Source: Symbiodinium natans (Eukaryota > Sar > Dinophyceae > Suessiales > Symbiodiniaceae). Taken from it: 64,000 nucleotides of DNA. The stretch spans positions 250,001 to 314,000 of the forward strand of contig CAJNDS010002213.1 in NCBI GenBank assembly GCA_905221605.1, read 5' to 3'. This document shows, piece after piece, positions 44,680 to 54,900 of this stretch. Under the pieces are notes generated by a model. The model was not told the origin of the DNA. It searched no databases and saw only the letters and a list, made by a program, of their open reading frames with translations. How positions within the stretch are numbered: position 1 is the first letter of the stretch; the number at the start of each line of letters is the position of its first letter. Both the position numbers and the translations under genes were made by a program.

Positions 44680-46333
44680 TCACATGATGTCAATGTCATG
44701 CTTCGTCCCAGACTGCTTCAGCTTCTTGGCCGGATTCTTGTCCTCAATCGCCTCCTTCGTATGGCCAGTCGATGCTTCATTGTCCTCAGAGTCCTCAGTC
44801 GCCTTCAAGATCTCGAGCTTGCTTTTCAGCTCGCTCATCCGAACTGCAGCTGCAATGACCTCATCTTCCAAAGAGCGAATCGCTTTTGCCGTCCTGCACA
44901 ACCCAGTTTGGCACAGGACACAGTTAAAGACCGCATGAGTCACACGCAGCTCCTTGCCGAGTCATGTGGCTTCACGATGTCAGCAAGCTTCATCAGAGGT
45001 CCCAAGCCATCGGTCGTGACACAGGTCTTGGCGGCACAGCAAGACACGGACATCTTAATCAGTCGCTTGCCGATCTCGACCGTCGGGGTCGTCATGCTGG
45101 TTGCACCTCGTGCGACGACAAAGTCCACAGGAGCATGGATCTTCGAAAAGGAATCCAGTGTCAGGCAAAAGTCCTGTCACCATCATCACGCATCTGCAAA
45201 ACGACTGAACTTTACACACAGGAACTATAACTGACAGCACGCCTCCTTGCTTGTAGGAATGGCCACTGCTGGCAGGGCCAGCTCCAAAGTGTAGGGCGTC
45301 GTCTTCACCTCCTTCTCAAAGAGGCACGCCATGATAGAGGCCTGTTCTTTGCCAGTGAACAGCACCACCCCTGATCCACAGGGCAGTCGCAGCTTCTTGG
45401 GCACATTGCGCTGCATGTAGTCGAAGAGTGGAGCAAAGTCCTTAGCAAGCCGGAGATGAAACAGCACTCCTGCCGCCGAATATTCCTGCGCAGCATGAAC
45501 CCAAAGCTTGGGCCCTCACCAGGTTCTGCTCCCACCACTTGTCCTTGAGCAGCTGGTCCTGGCTGCTCTTGTCCAGCACCGCATACACAGTCCATGTCGG
45601 TGTTTCGTGGACGGACAAGCCTGAGGCTCTGCAAGTCCAAACTGCCTCGGTCTGGGCGCACATGATCACTGACCTGACCACAACTGACCATTTGGGTTCC
45701 TTGTCACTCCCCTGCAGGCCCACCAAAGCGTCCGGAGATGGGGTGTGCTTGCCCAAGTGGAAACCGGAAGCCCGCACCTTCCCATTGTTGAGCACAAAAG
45801 GGTCGGTCATTGCATCGGGGGAGATCTGGATCTGGAGAACAGCGAACGAAAAGTCCAAGTGCCCTCCTTTAACCGCTCGGTTGTGGTCGCCAGAAAGGTT
45901 GTAGTTCAGGCTCCGTCCAAAGCGCAAGAGGGCATCCTCAGCAGAATGGTGCCACAGGACCCGACAACCAACAGCTGCTCATGCCGCACAGAAATGACAA
46001 GACTGCAATCCGAGGCGCAAAGCAGGCCTCTGCAGGGGAAGATGCCAGTGACTGCCCACCTGATGTGTTGCGGTGGCGAATCTGCACTCTGTCCGGGCTC
46101 ATGTATCGAAGGTCAGCCAAGATCTCCTGCCAATCCGAGGATTGCAAGGCAAAGTACACGTAAGCCATGCTCTGAAAAGCGGAGGCGGGAGAAGCACGCC
46201 GCTGCCAAACGCAAGCTTCAAGAAATGCTAGCGGCGCGGGCCCTACAAGCATTTCCCACAACTTCTGCTCAAACATACACAAGTCGTCCGTGTGCATCAA
46301 CAGCCATTCTTTGTCCCCAAGGGCTGCGACCAT
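44680..46333 (-). CDS. Unknown protein with a C-terminal coiled coil, multi-exon
   Basis: Proposed start ATG at 46333 (MVAALGDKEWLLMHTDDLC). It continues through QSSDWQEILADLRYMSPDRV, then VLWHHSAEDALLRFG, GHLDFSFAVLQIQISPDA and WTVYAVLDKSSQDQLL. In-frame joins include WWEQNL to EYSAAGVLFHLRLAKDF across a 34-nt GT-AG intron (45519-45486) and SARSCV to TAKAIRSLEDEV across a 50-nt intron (44943-44894). The C terminus is a charged helix (EDEVIAAAVRMSELKSKLEI) followed by an acidic and Lys-rich tail ending KHDIDIM. No domain is recognised. Two junctions (near 45990 and 45230) are unresolved. An extra open stretch upstream (46505-46385, with RPVFFEQPRGVEPNHALP) may be an additional 5' exon. Confidence 0.6.
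44894..44943 (-). other. Intron of 50 nt
   Basis: GTGACT...TGTGCAG with a tttaac branch-like site. It joins codon GT|G in frame and links SARSCV to TAKAIRSLEDEV, removing an in-frame TGA. Confidence 0.75.
45486..45519 (-). other. Ultrashort intron of 34 nt
   Basis: GTGAGG donor and GCGCAG acceptor. Phase 0 joins WWEQNL to EYSAAGVLFHLRL. The frame upstream would otherwise end in a stop within about 30 codons, and the frame downstream has none before the exon ends. Confidence 0.8.
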
Positions 46334-46591
46334 TGCAGCTTCGGCAAGACAACAATTCTGAGTCGAAAGCAGTCCCAGGTTTGCCAGCAAGGCCAGCCAC
46401 ATAAGTTATCATTTCACAAATCGGAAGTGCATGGTTTGGTTCGACACCCCTGGGTTGCTCAAAGAACACCGGTCTGCCAAAATTTGAGCGCAGGCTACTA
46501 CACAACGTGATTGACGCAGCAGCCTGCACACGAATGTCATGGAGATAAGAAGTTATTAAAAGGGCCAATGTCTTGCGAACACACCTCACGG

Positions 46592-49500
46592 TCACGCGGA
46601 CTCTTCATCATCGTCTGCATCAAACATGTTGCGAGCCATCTGGGTAACCTGAGCCGGCACTGGCTCTGCGGGCTTGGCCGGCCCTGTGGGCTTTGCTGGC
46701 TCTGTGGGCTTGGCCTGCTCTGTGGGCTTTGCTGGCTCTGTGAGCTTGGCCTGCTCTGTGGGCTTGGCCGGAGCTGTGGGCGGCTGAGCCGCCTGTGCCG
46801 GGCTGCCTGCAGCAGGCAGTGCCTCAGTGCTCCCCTGGCCTGAAATGGGAGACACCATCAAATTGAATTGCCGATTGCGCAGGAAATCGCGCTTGCCCCG
46901 AATGGATTCAATCATGATGGCCAAAGTCAGGCGCTCGGTCAGAACCTGCAGTGTTTCAAGGGGCACTTTCTTCTTTCTTAACACACCGATCACTCAAGCA
47001 TCCAACTGCTGCCAACACTACCGTGCCTCCCGGTGAACTCTGCTCTGAATCAAGGATAGGCAATGCACATCCTCGCGGATGCAAGCCAGTTCTGCTTGTC
47101 CAAAGCCAGGGCAAAAGGACACCACCTTCAACTTTGCCGTATCCTGTGTCTCGTCCTTCCCAAAGATGTTGAGCATCTCCAAGTAGAGCTCTTCCTGACT
47201 GCTCCAAGCATAGAAGTACCGGGCCCCGTTCTGATTGGAGATCGCCTCCGGAGCTTCCGGCTCTGGCGGCGGCGGCGGTGGCATTGTCTGCCCATCACCA
47301 TCCGGCTCCATCGACCCGGTAGCCTGGAATTTCAGAAGCTCCTCGAACTTGGTCTCACTCAAGCACACCTCGTGATCCTCTCTCGAACGCAACTTCAAGC
47401 TTGAAAGGCCTCTTGTGAAAGTGGAGCCCGGGAGGTCCACGTACTTCCGAGGGCGCACGACCATCTCAGCAGCCATTCCCAACACTGTGAAGCAGGTTTC
47501 AAGCGGGTCGGGGATCATGCAGATTGCTTTGGCCCGGGGGCTGAACGCGAATCCACCCTCAGTAAATTCCTCGTTGCTGTAGATGAACCGGTATTGCGGG
47601 CCTAGTGGCTTCTTGTTGGTGTGCTCGCAGCCCTTTGCAGCCGCAGTGATGTTCTTCTTGAGCTTGCCCCCGATGTCCACGCGGCGCCCGTCAAGTACCG
47701 CCAGGATGTCCTCTTTCCCGAAGTTCGGGAAAGCTCCCGCGACGCAGGCTTGGAAGTGGGTTTCATCAAACGGCGGAAGCACATGCCAGAGTCGGCCCTG
47801 GTACCGTGCTGCTTGTTTGTCGCAGTAGCCTTTGACGTCATACAAATACAGGACACGGTCGCCTCCCTCTGCAGGGTCCCGCTTCTTCAGCACTGCGTGA
47901 TCCCGGAGCAAATTTGCCATGTCCGTTTTGGGCGTTTCGACGAAGTGAACGTTGCTCGCCACTCCTTACACGAATGTGGGTGAAGTCTCTCTCTGACTGA
48001 AGCCTTGCACACCCAACCGTATGATTATGCCACCAAGAGGCTCGCAGATGCGAACCGATGCAGATTCCAGAAAACGCCCTCATCCAGGCCCGCCAGTGTG
48101 CCCTGCATGCTCTTTGGGATGATCAAAGAGGGGAAAGCCGTGGCCCAGGAACATGGTGCCGATGGAGGCTGCTCCTGCTCCTCTTCTGGAAGCTCGTCGA
48201 GCTGCGACTCCATCACAGTGTCAGAAGCAGTCTCGGACTTGGCCAGGCTGTCTGGTTGGGCCGCCTCCTGCGTGTTCTCATCGGCAACCGTTTTCTCATC
48301 TCCAGCATCATCTTGGCCCTCTGGCTGGGCCACTTGCTGCTGCAAAAGCAGCTTGGCCTGCTTCTCTGCCTCCTCCTCCACCTGCTTCTCAAGCAAGGCT
48401 TGGAAGTGCAAACTGCCTTCCATCTCTGGATCCGCCAACAATGCCTCTGCCCCCATCAGGGCACTTTGGCTAAGAAGCTTTGTGATGATGCTGTCGCAGC
48501 CGCCATCCATGAGAATGAACACAGCCTCACGTAGCATCTTCTCGGCCACACTAGTTGCAGGGGGCAACTCTGCAACCTTGCCCAAGCCAGCCGGAAGGCC
48601 CTTCGGGTTTCGCGCATGAAATTCCAGGAAGCCTCCGAGGTCTGCAGCCTTTGGCACCTTGTAAACCATGTGCAGCGTCATGCGTCTGATGGCCAAGTAA
48701 AGACCGCTGAGATCCTTCATTTTCTCCCGGCCCTCCTGCAGGAAAAAGCATTGGCAAGCAATGCATCTTGTGGCATGAGAGATGAGAAGCTACAACGACC
48801 TGCCTTGCCAGTGTTGTTAGGGTGGCCCCGGAGCTGTCGCACGAACGTGGCTTCCAGCACGTATTCCAGGAACCTCAAGTAGCAAGCTGCTGCTGCCTTT
48901 ATTGCAAGGACATGTGCGCAGACTGCTGTGCCCTTGCGCAACGACGAAATAAACTCGCCTTGTTGCCAGACCTGGGTTCGAAGGGACTGCTGTCTTCTGG
49001 CACACAGCATCGAGGCCCTGGACAAGGCAGAACGGAAAGTCCTTGCTGTAGATGCTTTCGAACTGGTCCAGTATGTTGCACGCATGGGAGCTGAGCCTAG
49101 AGTGAACTTTGATTGCCATTTGGACCGACTTTAGAGACACAGCATCCGCTTTCGTCCAGTCAACCTCCTTCTTCAGATACGCGTACACCTGCTCCTGTCC
49201 GCAAGGCTTGTTCTTCTTCTTCAACTCCTCCTGGGCCTGAACGGCAATGCGGGTGAGTTTGTATCCTATGAGGCCAGCGAACTCCTCTGTTGCTTTCTTG
49301 TCTTGATCCAGCTGTATCTTCTTGATGATACAATCAGACACAGCCTCAAAGATGACAGGGATTGAAAGGGCAGCTGAACGATACTTTGCAAGTTCGGCAG
49401 GGTCGCCAAGGCTCTTCGAGTAGCCCAGGAGCCATGCCAGGCGGAAGACGGCGCCATCCATGGTCTCATAGCAGCCTTTCACCGGGAGGGCTTCATTGGA

Positions 49501-50082
49501 CTGGGCCTGCACAACCGTGGGGAATTTCATGATGGCAGCCGGGCCAGCATTTGCGAAAAAGTGATTGTAGCACCTCAACACTGTTCCATACACAGGAACC
49601 ATGTCTTGGTGCTCCAGTGCCTGAGTTTCACAAGAACCCATGAAGTACCATGAAAAAACTTCATGAACCGGTAAGGCTACACAATTGGCTGCCCATCATG
49701 CCATGCAAGGCACAAGCCCTATCCATCGGAATGGCACGACGCAGCAACACTTGCCATCCTTAGTCATCGCCTCTCTGTACAAATCTGGCGTGGCAGCCAG
49801 CCGGCCTCCAGGATCGTCTGGCTGCTCATCCAGCCACTGAAGCTCGTCCAACATTGGAAGCAAGATGAAATCCGCAATCTGCCTGAGTGATGAATGTTGC
49901 CCTTTCGAGCTTTCAATCAGCATCTCGGCCGAGCTGCGCAAGAGGGCCCCAGTTGATGCAGGCACATCAGGCTTCTGGGCAGAATCTGCCGCTGTGTCTG
50001 CCTGTGCTACCGGCTTCATCTTGATTTTTTTGGCATCCTGACTCTGATCAGGCTGCTTCGATGAGGCCCGTTTGGCAACCAT
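46592..50082 (-). CDS. Large unknown protein (about 1,000 residues), multi-exon
   Basis: ATG at 50082 (MVAKRASSKQPDQSQDAKKI) begins a Lys-rich tail. Exons at about 50082-49741, 49620-49007, 48972-48804, 48735-48020, 47964-47022 and 46976-46592 run in one direction. Verified joins: GLDA to VWQQGEFISSLRK (34-nt intron), NNTGK to EGREKMKDLSG (68-nt GC-AG intron) and SRVHREA to KKKVPLETLQV through a shared Arg (45-nt intron). Features: an acidic Gln/Glu-rich segment (about 48380-48150), six consecutive Pro in the fifth exon, and VVSFCPGFGQAELACIREDV, which loosely resembles a Rossmann methyltransferase motif I but lacks a supporting catalytic motif. The last exon has AKPTEP/AKPTEQ repeats and ends in DADDDEES. 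No family recognised. Its position between a transposase-like gene and a methyltransferase-like gene is the only functional hint. Confidence 0.7.
46640..46790 (-). repeat. AKPTEP-coding minisatellite inside a CDS
   Basis: About seven 18-bp units encoding Ala-Lys-Pro-Thr-Glu-Pro/Gln variants in the last exon of the large unknown protein. The period is a multiple of three, so length changes keep the frame. Confidence 0.85.
46977..47021 (-). other. Intron of 45 nt
   Basis: GTAGTG donor, TTAAG acceptor. Phase 2 joins HREA-Arg to KKKVPLETLQVLTERL and removes in-frame stops on both sides. Confidence 0.75.
48736..48803 (-). other. GC-AG intron of 68 nt
   Basis: AAG|GCAGGT donor, pyrimidine-rich TTTTTCCTGCAG acceptor. 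Phase 0 joins NNTGK to EGREKMKDL. GC donors are common in dinoflagellate introns. Confidence 0.65.
48973..49006 (-). other. Ultrashort intron of 34 nt
   Basis: GTGTGC donor, ACCCAG acceptor, phase 0. It joins FPFCLVQGLDA to VWQQGEFISSLRK. Identical in length to the intron at 45486-45519 although the sequences differ. Confidence 0.8.
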
Positions 50083-50758
50083 GCTCTTGGCAGCCGCGTC
50101 GCGGCAACCTTGTGTTGAAAACTTGGCTGACCCTGCTCTCGGGGCCAGCGGCTGCTTCCGATAAAGAAATGTTCAGACAGAGCCCGAGCGCGGCCAGCCC
50201 ATGGGGCAGCTGCTCCCAGACATTCATGAATGCAAACATGTCTGGGCGCACGCAGGTCTGGTCATGAACGTTGAATTAGAAGCCATGATAAGCCATGTTC
50301 GCATGAAGCAGCTTGGCAATCAGAATCGTGATTCCAGGCAAAATCTCAACAAAAACAGGCTGCTCTGGTGACATGTATCCACCCTCGGTCCCGGACGCGG
50401 CTGCCCCATGGGCTGGCTGCTCTCCGGCAGGAAGACCATCAGCGGGCCTCGAACGAAGCGAAATGCCAATTTACACTTTTTGGCAATGTCGCACTGACGG
50501 GAGCAACAACAGTGGCGTGGAGTGTTGTTGGTCGACTCTTTGCATTGTGAGCGAGTGCATTCCTAATTCATCTGGAAGGCTGTCCCGACATGTCCCTTTA
50601 TGTGCAGCCGGCGTCGCTGGACAATCAACCCTCAAGGCCGACACAAACCAACCGACGACAAATCACTCTGAACATGCAGTCCAGGCTAAACCTGGGAAAG
50701 CTAACAACTTCCGATGTGATTTGATTCCGGCCTCCTACTGCTACTACTACTACTGCTG

Positions 50759-50792
<34 letters not shown>

Positions 50793-50998
50793 ACTACTAC
50801 TACTCATACTAATACTAATACTAACACTAATAACTAATACTATTACTAATACTCATACGCATACTCATACTCATACTAATACTAATACTAATACTAATAC
50901 TAATACTAGTACTACTACTACCACTACTACCACCACCACAACTACCACTACGACTACCACTACGACGACGACTACTACTACGACTACTACCTTACTAT

Positions 50999-51032
<34 letters not shown>

Positions 51033-51044
51033 GCTACTACTAAG

Positions 51045-51107
<63 letters not shown>

Positions 51108-51113
51108 GCGACG

Positions 51114-51165
<52 letters not shown>

Positions 51166-51925
51166 GGCAGAGTAGTACTCCTAGAACAACAACTACTACT
51201 AGGAGTACTACTACTACTATTATTACTACTACTACTATTATTACTAGTACTACTACTATTTCTACTACTACTACTACTATCACTACTACTTGTAGTAGTG
51301 GTAGTGGTAGGAGTAATAGTAGTCGTTGTACATGTGTAGTGCAAATACATAATAAAATACTCTAAAGGGCTATTGGTACTGCTACTGCTACTGCCACTGC
51401 TACCTTTACCACTACAAGTACACACCAAACAATGAACCCCCAACAATGTGTGCCTTGCCCAAAGGGAGCATCAAGCAGGACTGATGTATCGATCTTGCAC
51501 TCGCACAACACTAACTAACAGGTCAACCTTCTTGCGCAACCTCTGGACTAAGACTTTGTGCTGGGCGTCGCAGGTCTTCTGCATTGCTACCATGTTCCCT
51601 TTTGATGTCTTATCCGGAAAGCAACTCCAGACCCTGGCCATACTTGAGGCACCTGCTCCAGCGCAGCCCGGCAAGCAGGCGCCGGCTAAAGGGGCCCATC
51701 GAAACAGACAAATTACTCTTTTATCATTATGGGGGGTCCAATGGAGGTGAGGCCGTTCGCAAGCAACCCTCAACTCTCTCTTTTGCGCTCGGGACGCAAG
51801 CTGGCGGGCAGAAGTCTGGAATCTCGCCTCCTGCACGCTCCTTTCCCCAGGAACTTGCGATGCAATGTTTGGGCTACACTGCGCCTTAAGGTTTGTGTAG
51901 TCTGTGACCAAGACAGAGGAAGCCC
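50083..51925. other. Intergenic region with a large microsatellite
   Basis: Unique sequence at 50083-50735 and 51350-51925 flanks a long trinucleotide microsatellite. ORFs within it (poly-Tyr, poly-Ser, poly-Val) are translations of the repeat. Confidence 0.8.
50738..51350 (+). repeat. CTA/ACT compound microsatellite (about 600 bp)
   Basis: Long runs of ACT/CTA with interspersed ACC, ACG, ACA and AATACT blocks, ending in AGT-type repeats in opposite sense (51290-51330). It separates the transposase-like gene from the rest of the block. Confidence 0.97.
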
Positions 51926-54900
51926 CTAGGGTTCAATCCAGTGGGTGCAGTGGTGGAAAAGGTGCAACGTACTGGAGGTGATACCTTTCTTCTGTTCTTT
52001 CTGGGCTTTTGCCGCGAGCTTTTTCAAGCACTCTGGCTTGCTGGCGACTTCGTCACCAATGAGAACCAAGCATGCATCCTTCTGCACATCCTTCCACTTG
52101 CTACGCAGTTGCCAGGCAGCTGGCTTCCGGGCCAGAGTGGCACCCTCAACGCATCTGGCGATAGCGCTCGAACATTCCAGATCCAGATCGGCCTTTAAAG
52201 ACTTATGGAAACAAATCTCAGTTGCAATGCTCAGAGAACACTGCAGCTGCAACGCTGGCCGTATCAGTCGCCCCTCGGAGTTGCAGACATCCAACCAATG
52301 CGCTGTGCCGATAAAGCCCCCTAAGAGCCTGGTGGCCAACAAAACTGAAGTCATCTGCCGATTCTGCTTCGGCCCCAGTGTCATCCCAAGCTCAAGCTCA
52401 TCACTGGCGGCGTACCAAAGCAGCATGACTCCACGGAAACGCCGAAACTGCTCCACACTGTTCTCCCAGACCTCTACCTTCAGCCGCAGGGCTGCCAGGG
52501 CCGGAGCATCCTCTGCTGTACATGCCACAGCACAAACGCTGTTGGGATCCAGATTTGCCTGACCTGGCAGCTTGCCCAACTGCAGGCGCTCCACTTCCAC
52601 CTTGGCATCTCTCTCTTGCTCTCTCTTCTGATGCTCCTTCAGCTTCTTGGATGTCTGTGTTCGAATCCCAAACGGAAGCACGTCCTCTTGGAACTGCCGC
52701 TTCTTCCTGAACGATGCGACGGTACTGCAAAAGCACAAGTCTCTTAGAAGATGAAGGTATGCTTGCTATTGCTATTTTGCAAAAAGCAATAGCTGTCAAG
52801 AATACTGATCATTTCTGATAGCCTCTGCTAATTTGATTTCAAATCAAACTTGCAGCTGTGCAGCGATGCAGCGGCTGTCTGCAATGTACGGGCCAGCTTC
52901 TCATGTTTCTCTCCCTGCCGGTCAGCGGCACTCTGAGCAGCAGCTGCTGAGAGCTCTCCCAAATCTGCAACAGCAGCCGTGGGCTGCAAGACTTCCAGCT
53001 GAGCTCGCCTCTGCCGCTTCAAACCGGCCATCGAAAGATGCTTGCTGCTGGCCTCCACATTTTCTGAAGCCTTGATTTGTTTCCGCCTTGGCAGCTTGGA
53101 TTTCAGGGTGTTCTTGCCCCCACCATTTGACTGTAAGAATGCCCTTTGCGTTCGAGAACAATGCTCTGAAGGAACGTATCGGCCAACGGCATTGCTATCC
53201 ACTTGGTGGCACTCCACGAATTCCGAAGGTGGAAGGCCTTGCAAAAGTAAGTATCTGAGATTGTGACAATTGCAATGAAACCCTTGCTTCACATACGGGC
53301 AAAAGGTTGCTATCCTATAAGTCTAACTATGAGTCTATCATCATTATTGAAAGACACTGCTCATTGCCAACGAGTGGCCGTTCAATCTGCATTTCATGAA
53401 GCTCCGAAGGTGTTCAGTGGTCGTCCTGGCCTTGCGGCCGTTGGACAGCAGCTCCAGCAGAGAAAATTGCTGTTCTATCTCTGCCGTAGAGGCAAAGGTG
53501 CATGCCATAAACGCGACCTGGGCATATCAGCATCAAAGTTACAACTTTGAGCTGACACCAATGCTAAGATAGCCCTTCGTTTGGATTCAGGTCTAAGTCT
53601 CTAAGTTTCAGGCTGCCTCTCGCAGCAACGGCAGTTTGTCCGACCAATGAGCCGCCGCTTGCAGCCAAGCATTATTGTCGGTGACCCCATTCCTGCCACA
53701 AGCTTATGTTGAGGTTGCAGAACAAAACCAATTGTGAGTTAGGAAAACTCAGCAAGCCTTCGCAGCTGAAGCACTGTGGGCCGGCAAGTCAGATACTGGT
53801 TGGCCAAGCTTCTGGCCTTCAGCATTTGGGCTGGCAAGACATGAGTCTTTTGACAGGAAGGACGACCACTACGACGCAAGATGTCACTCGGATCGGATGA
53901 ACTATAATCTTAGGCAGGGACATCTGAACCAAGAATGTCCGCCAGGGGCTGCAAAGTAATCGACCTGTGGTGATGCGCTGACATGACGTGACGTTCTCCC
54001 ACTGAAGCTACACATGCTTCTACCCATATTGTAGGCCCTTGGGCTCCGGCAAGGCATCGTCATTGAAATTCTCCTGCCAGAAATCAACGTCGAAGGGCTT
54101 CAGAGACGCCGCGACGCTCACGTCGCCAGGCGCCAGTGATGATAGGTAGAGGGTGACGATGTTCTGGATCGATCCCAGTTCCTTTGCAAGGCGCTTGCGC
54201 AAGTTTGCCTCCGATCGGAGGCCAGGCCTGTAGAAAACCAATCGCTCCCCACTTATAACACTCTCGTCGACAAGAAGATCGTAGCTGGACCGCATAATCG
54301 ACACATAGCCTGCTGTGTAGTGATCCGAGAGAACAAGAGGCTCACCATGTGTGAAGAAAAACAGCCTGTGCATCTCCTCAGTGAGGTTCTGCAACCAGAA
54401 AGCAGACCTCGTCACTAGGCCCGGCTGTGCCCCAAGATTGTCGTATTTGTGATGGTAGCGACTTGCAGAGGCTGCAAATTCGGCAAGAAGTGCCAAAAGC
54501 AGGAGCTTTGGTCCTGTGAAGAAGCTCAAAAGGTGCTCGACCCATTTATTCTTCTTGGGGTCCATGATCCTAAACTGGAGGAGGGCTGTCACAATCGGGC
54601 GAACGTGGAGGACAACAAGCTGCGCGATGTCCAACACTGAATCGAAACGCTGGGCAGCATACCTAAAGGAAATAACGGACTTGAGCTTGCCGTCCAAGGA
54701 TTCGAAGGCCCGGACTACGTTCTCACGAAACAAGTGCTTGAGCTTCGAGGAATTGTGGAAGCCACGGGCAAGCGACCCAAGACTGTTGTCGTCGCTTGCA
54801 GGTGAATAAGCCGTTATCAAAGCCTGCACCATCTCTTGGCAGGACGGATCCGCAGCTATGGCCTTCTCTAGAGAGCCCTGCCCAAGATGCAGTCGGCATC

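Noticed and set aside
47018-47962. Calling the large unknown protein an N6-adenine methyltransferase from CPGFG
   Set aside because: No DPPY/NPPW-type catalytic motif seen and the fit to motif I is loose.
38608-50490. Shared 13-mer cactttttggcaa at 38608 and about 50476 as possible element ends
   Set aside because: Several tens of shared 13-mers are expected by chance in 64 kb; flanks do not align.
50871-51446. 191-codon Ser/Val-rich ORF on the minus strand
   Set aside because: Pure translation of the ACT/CTA microsatellite.
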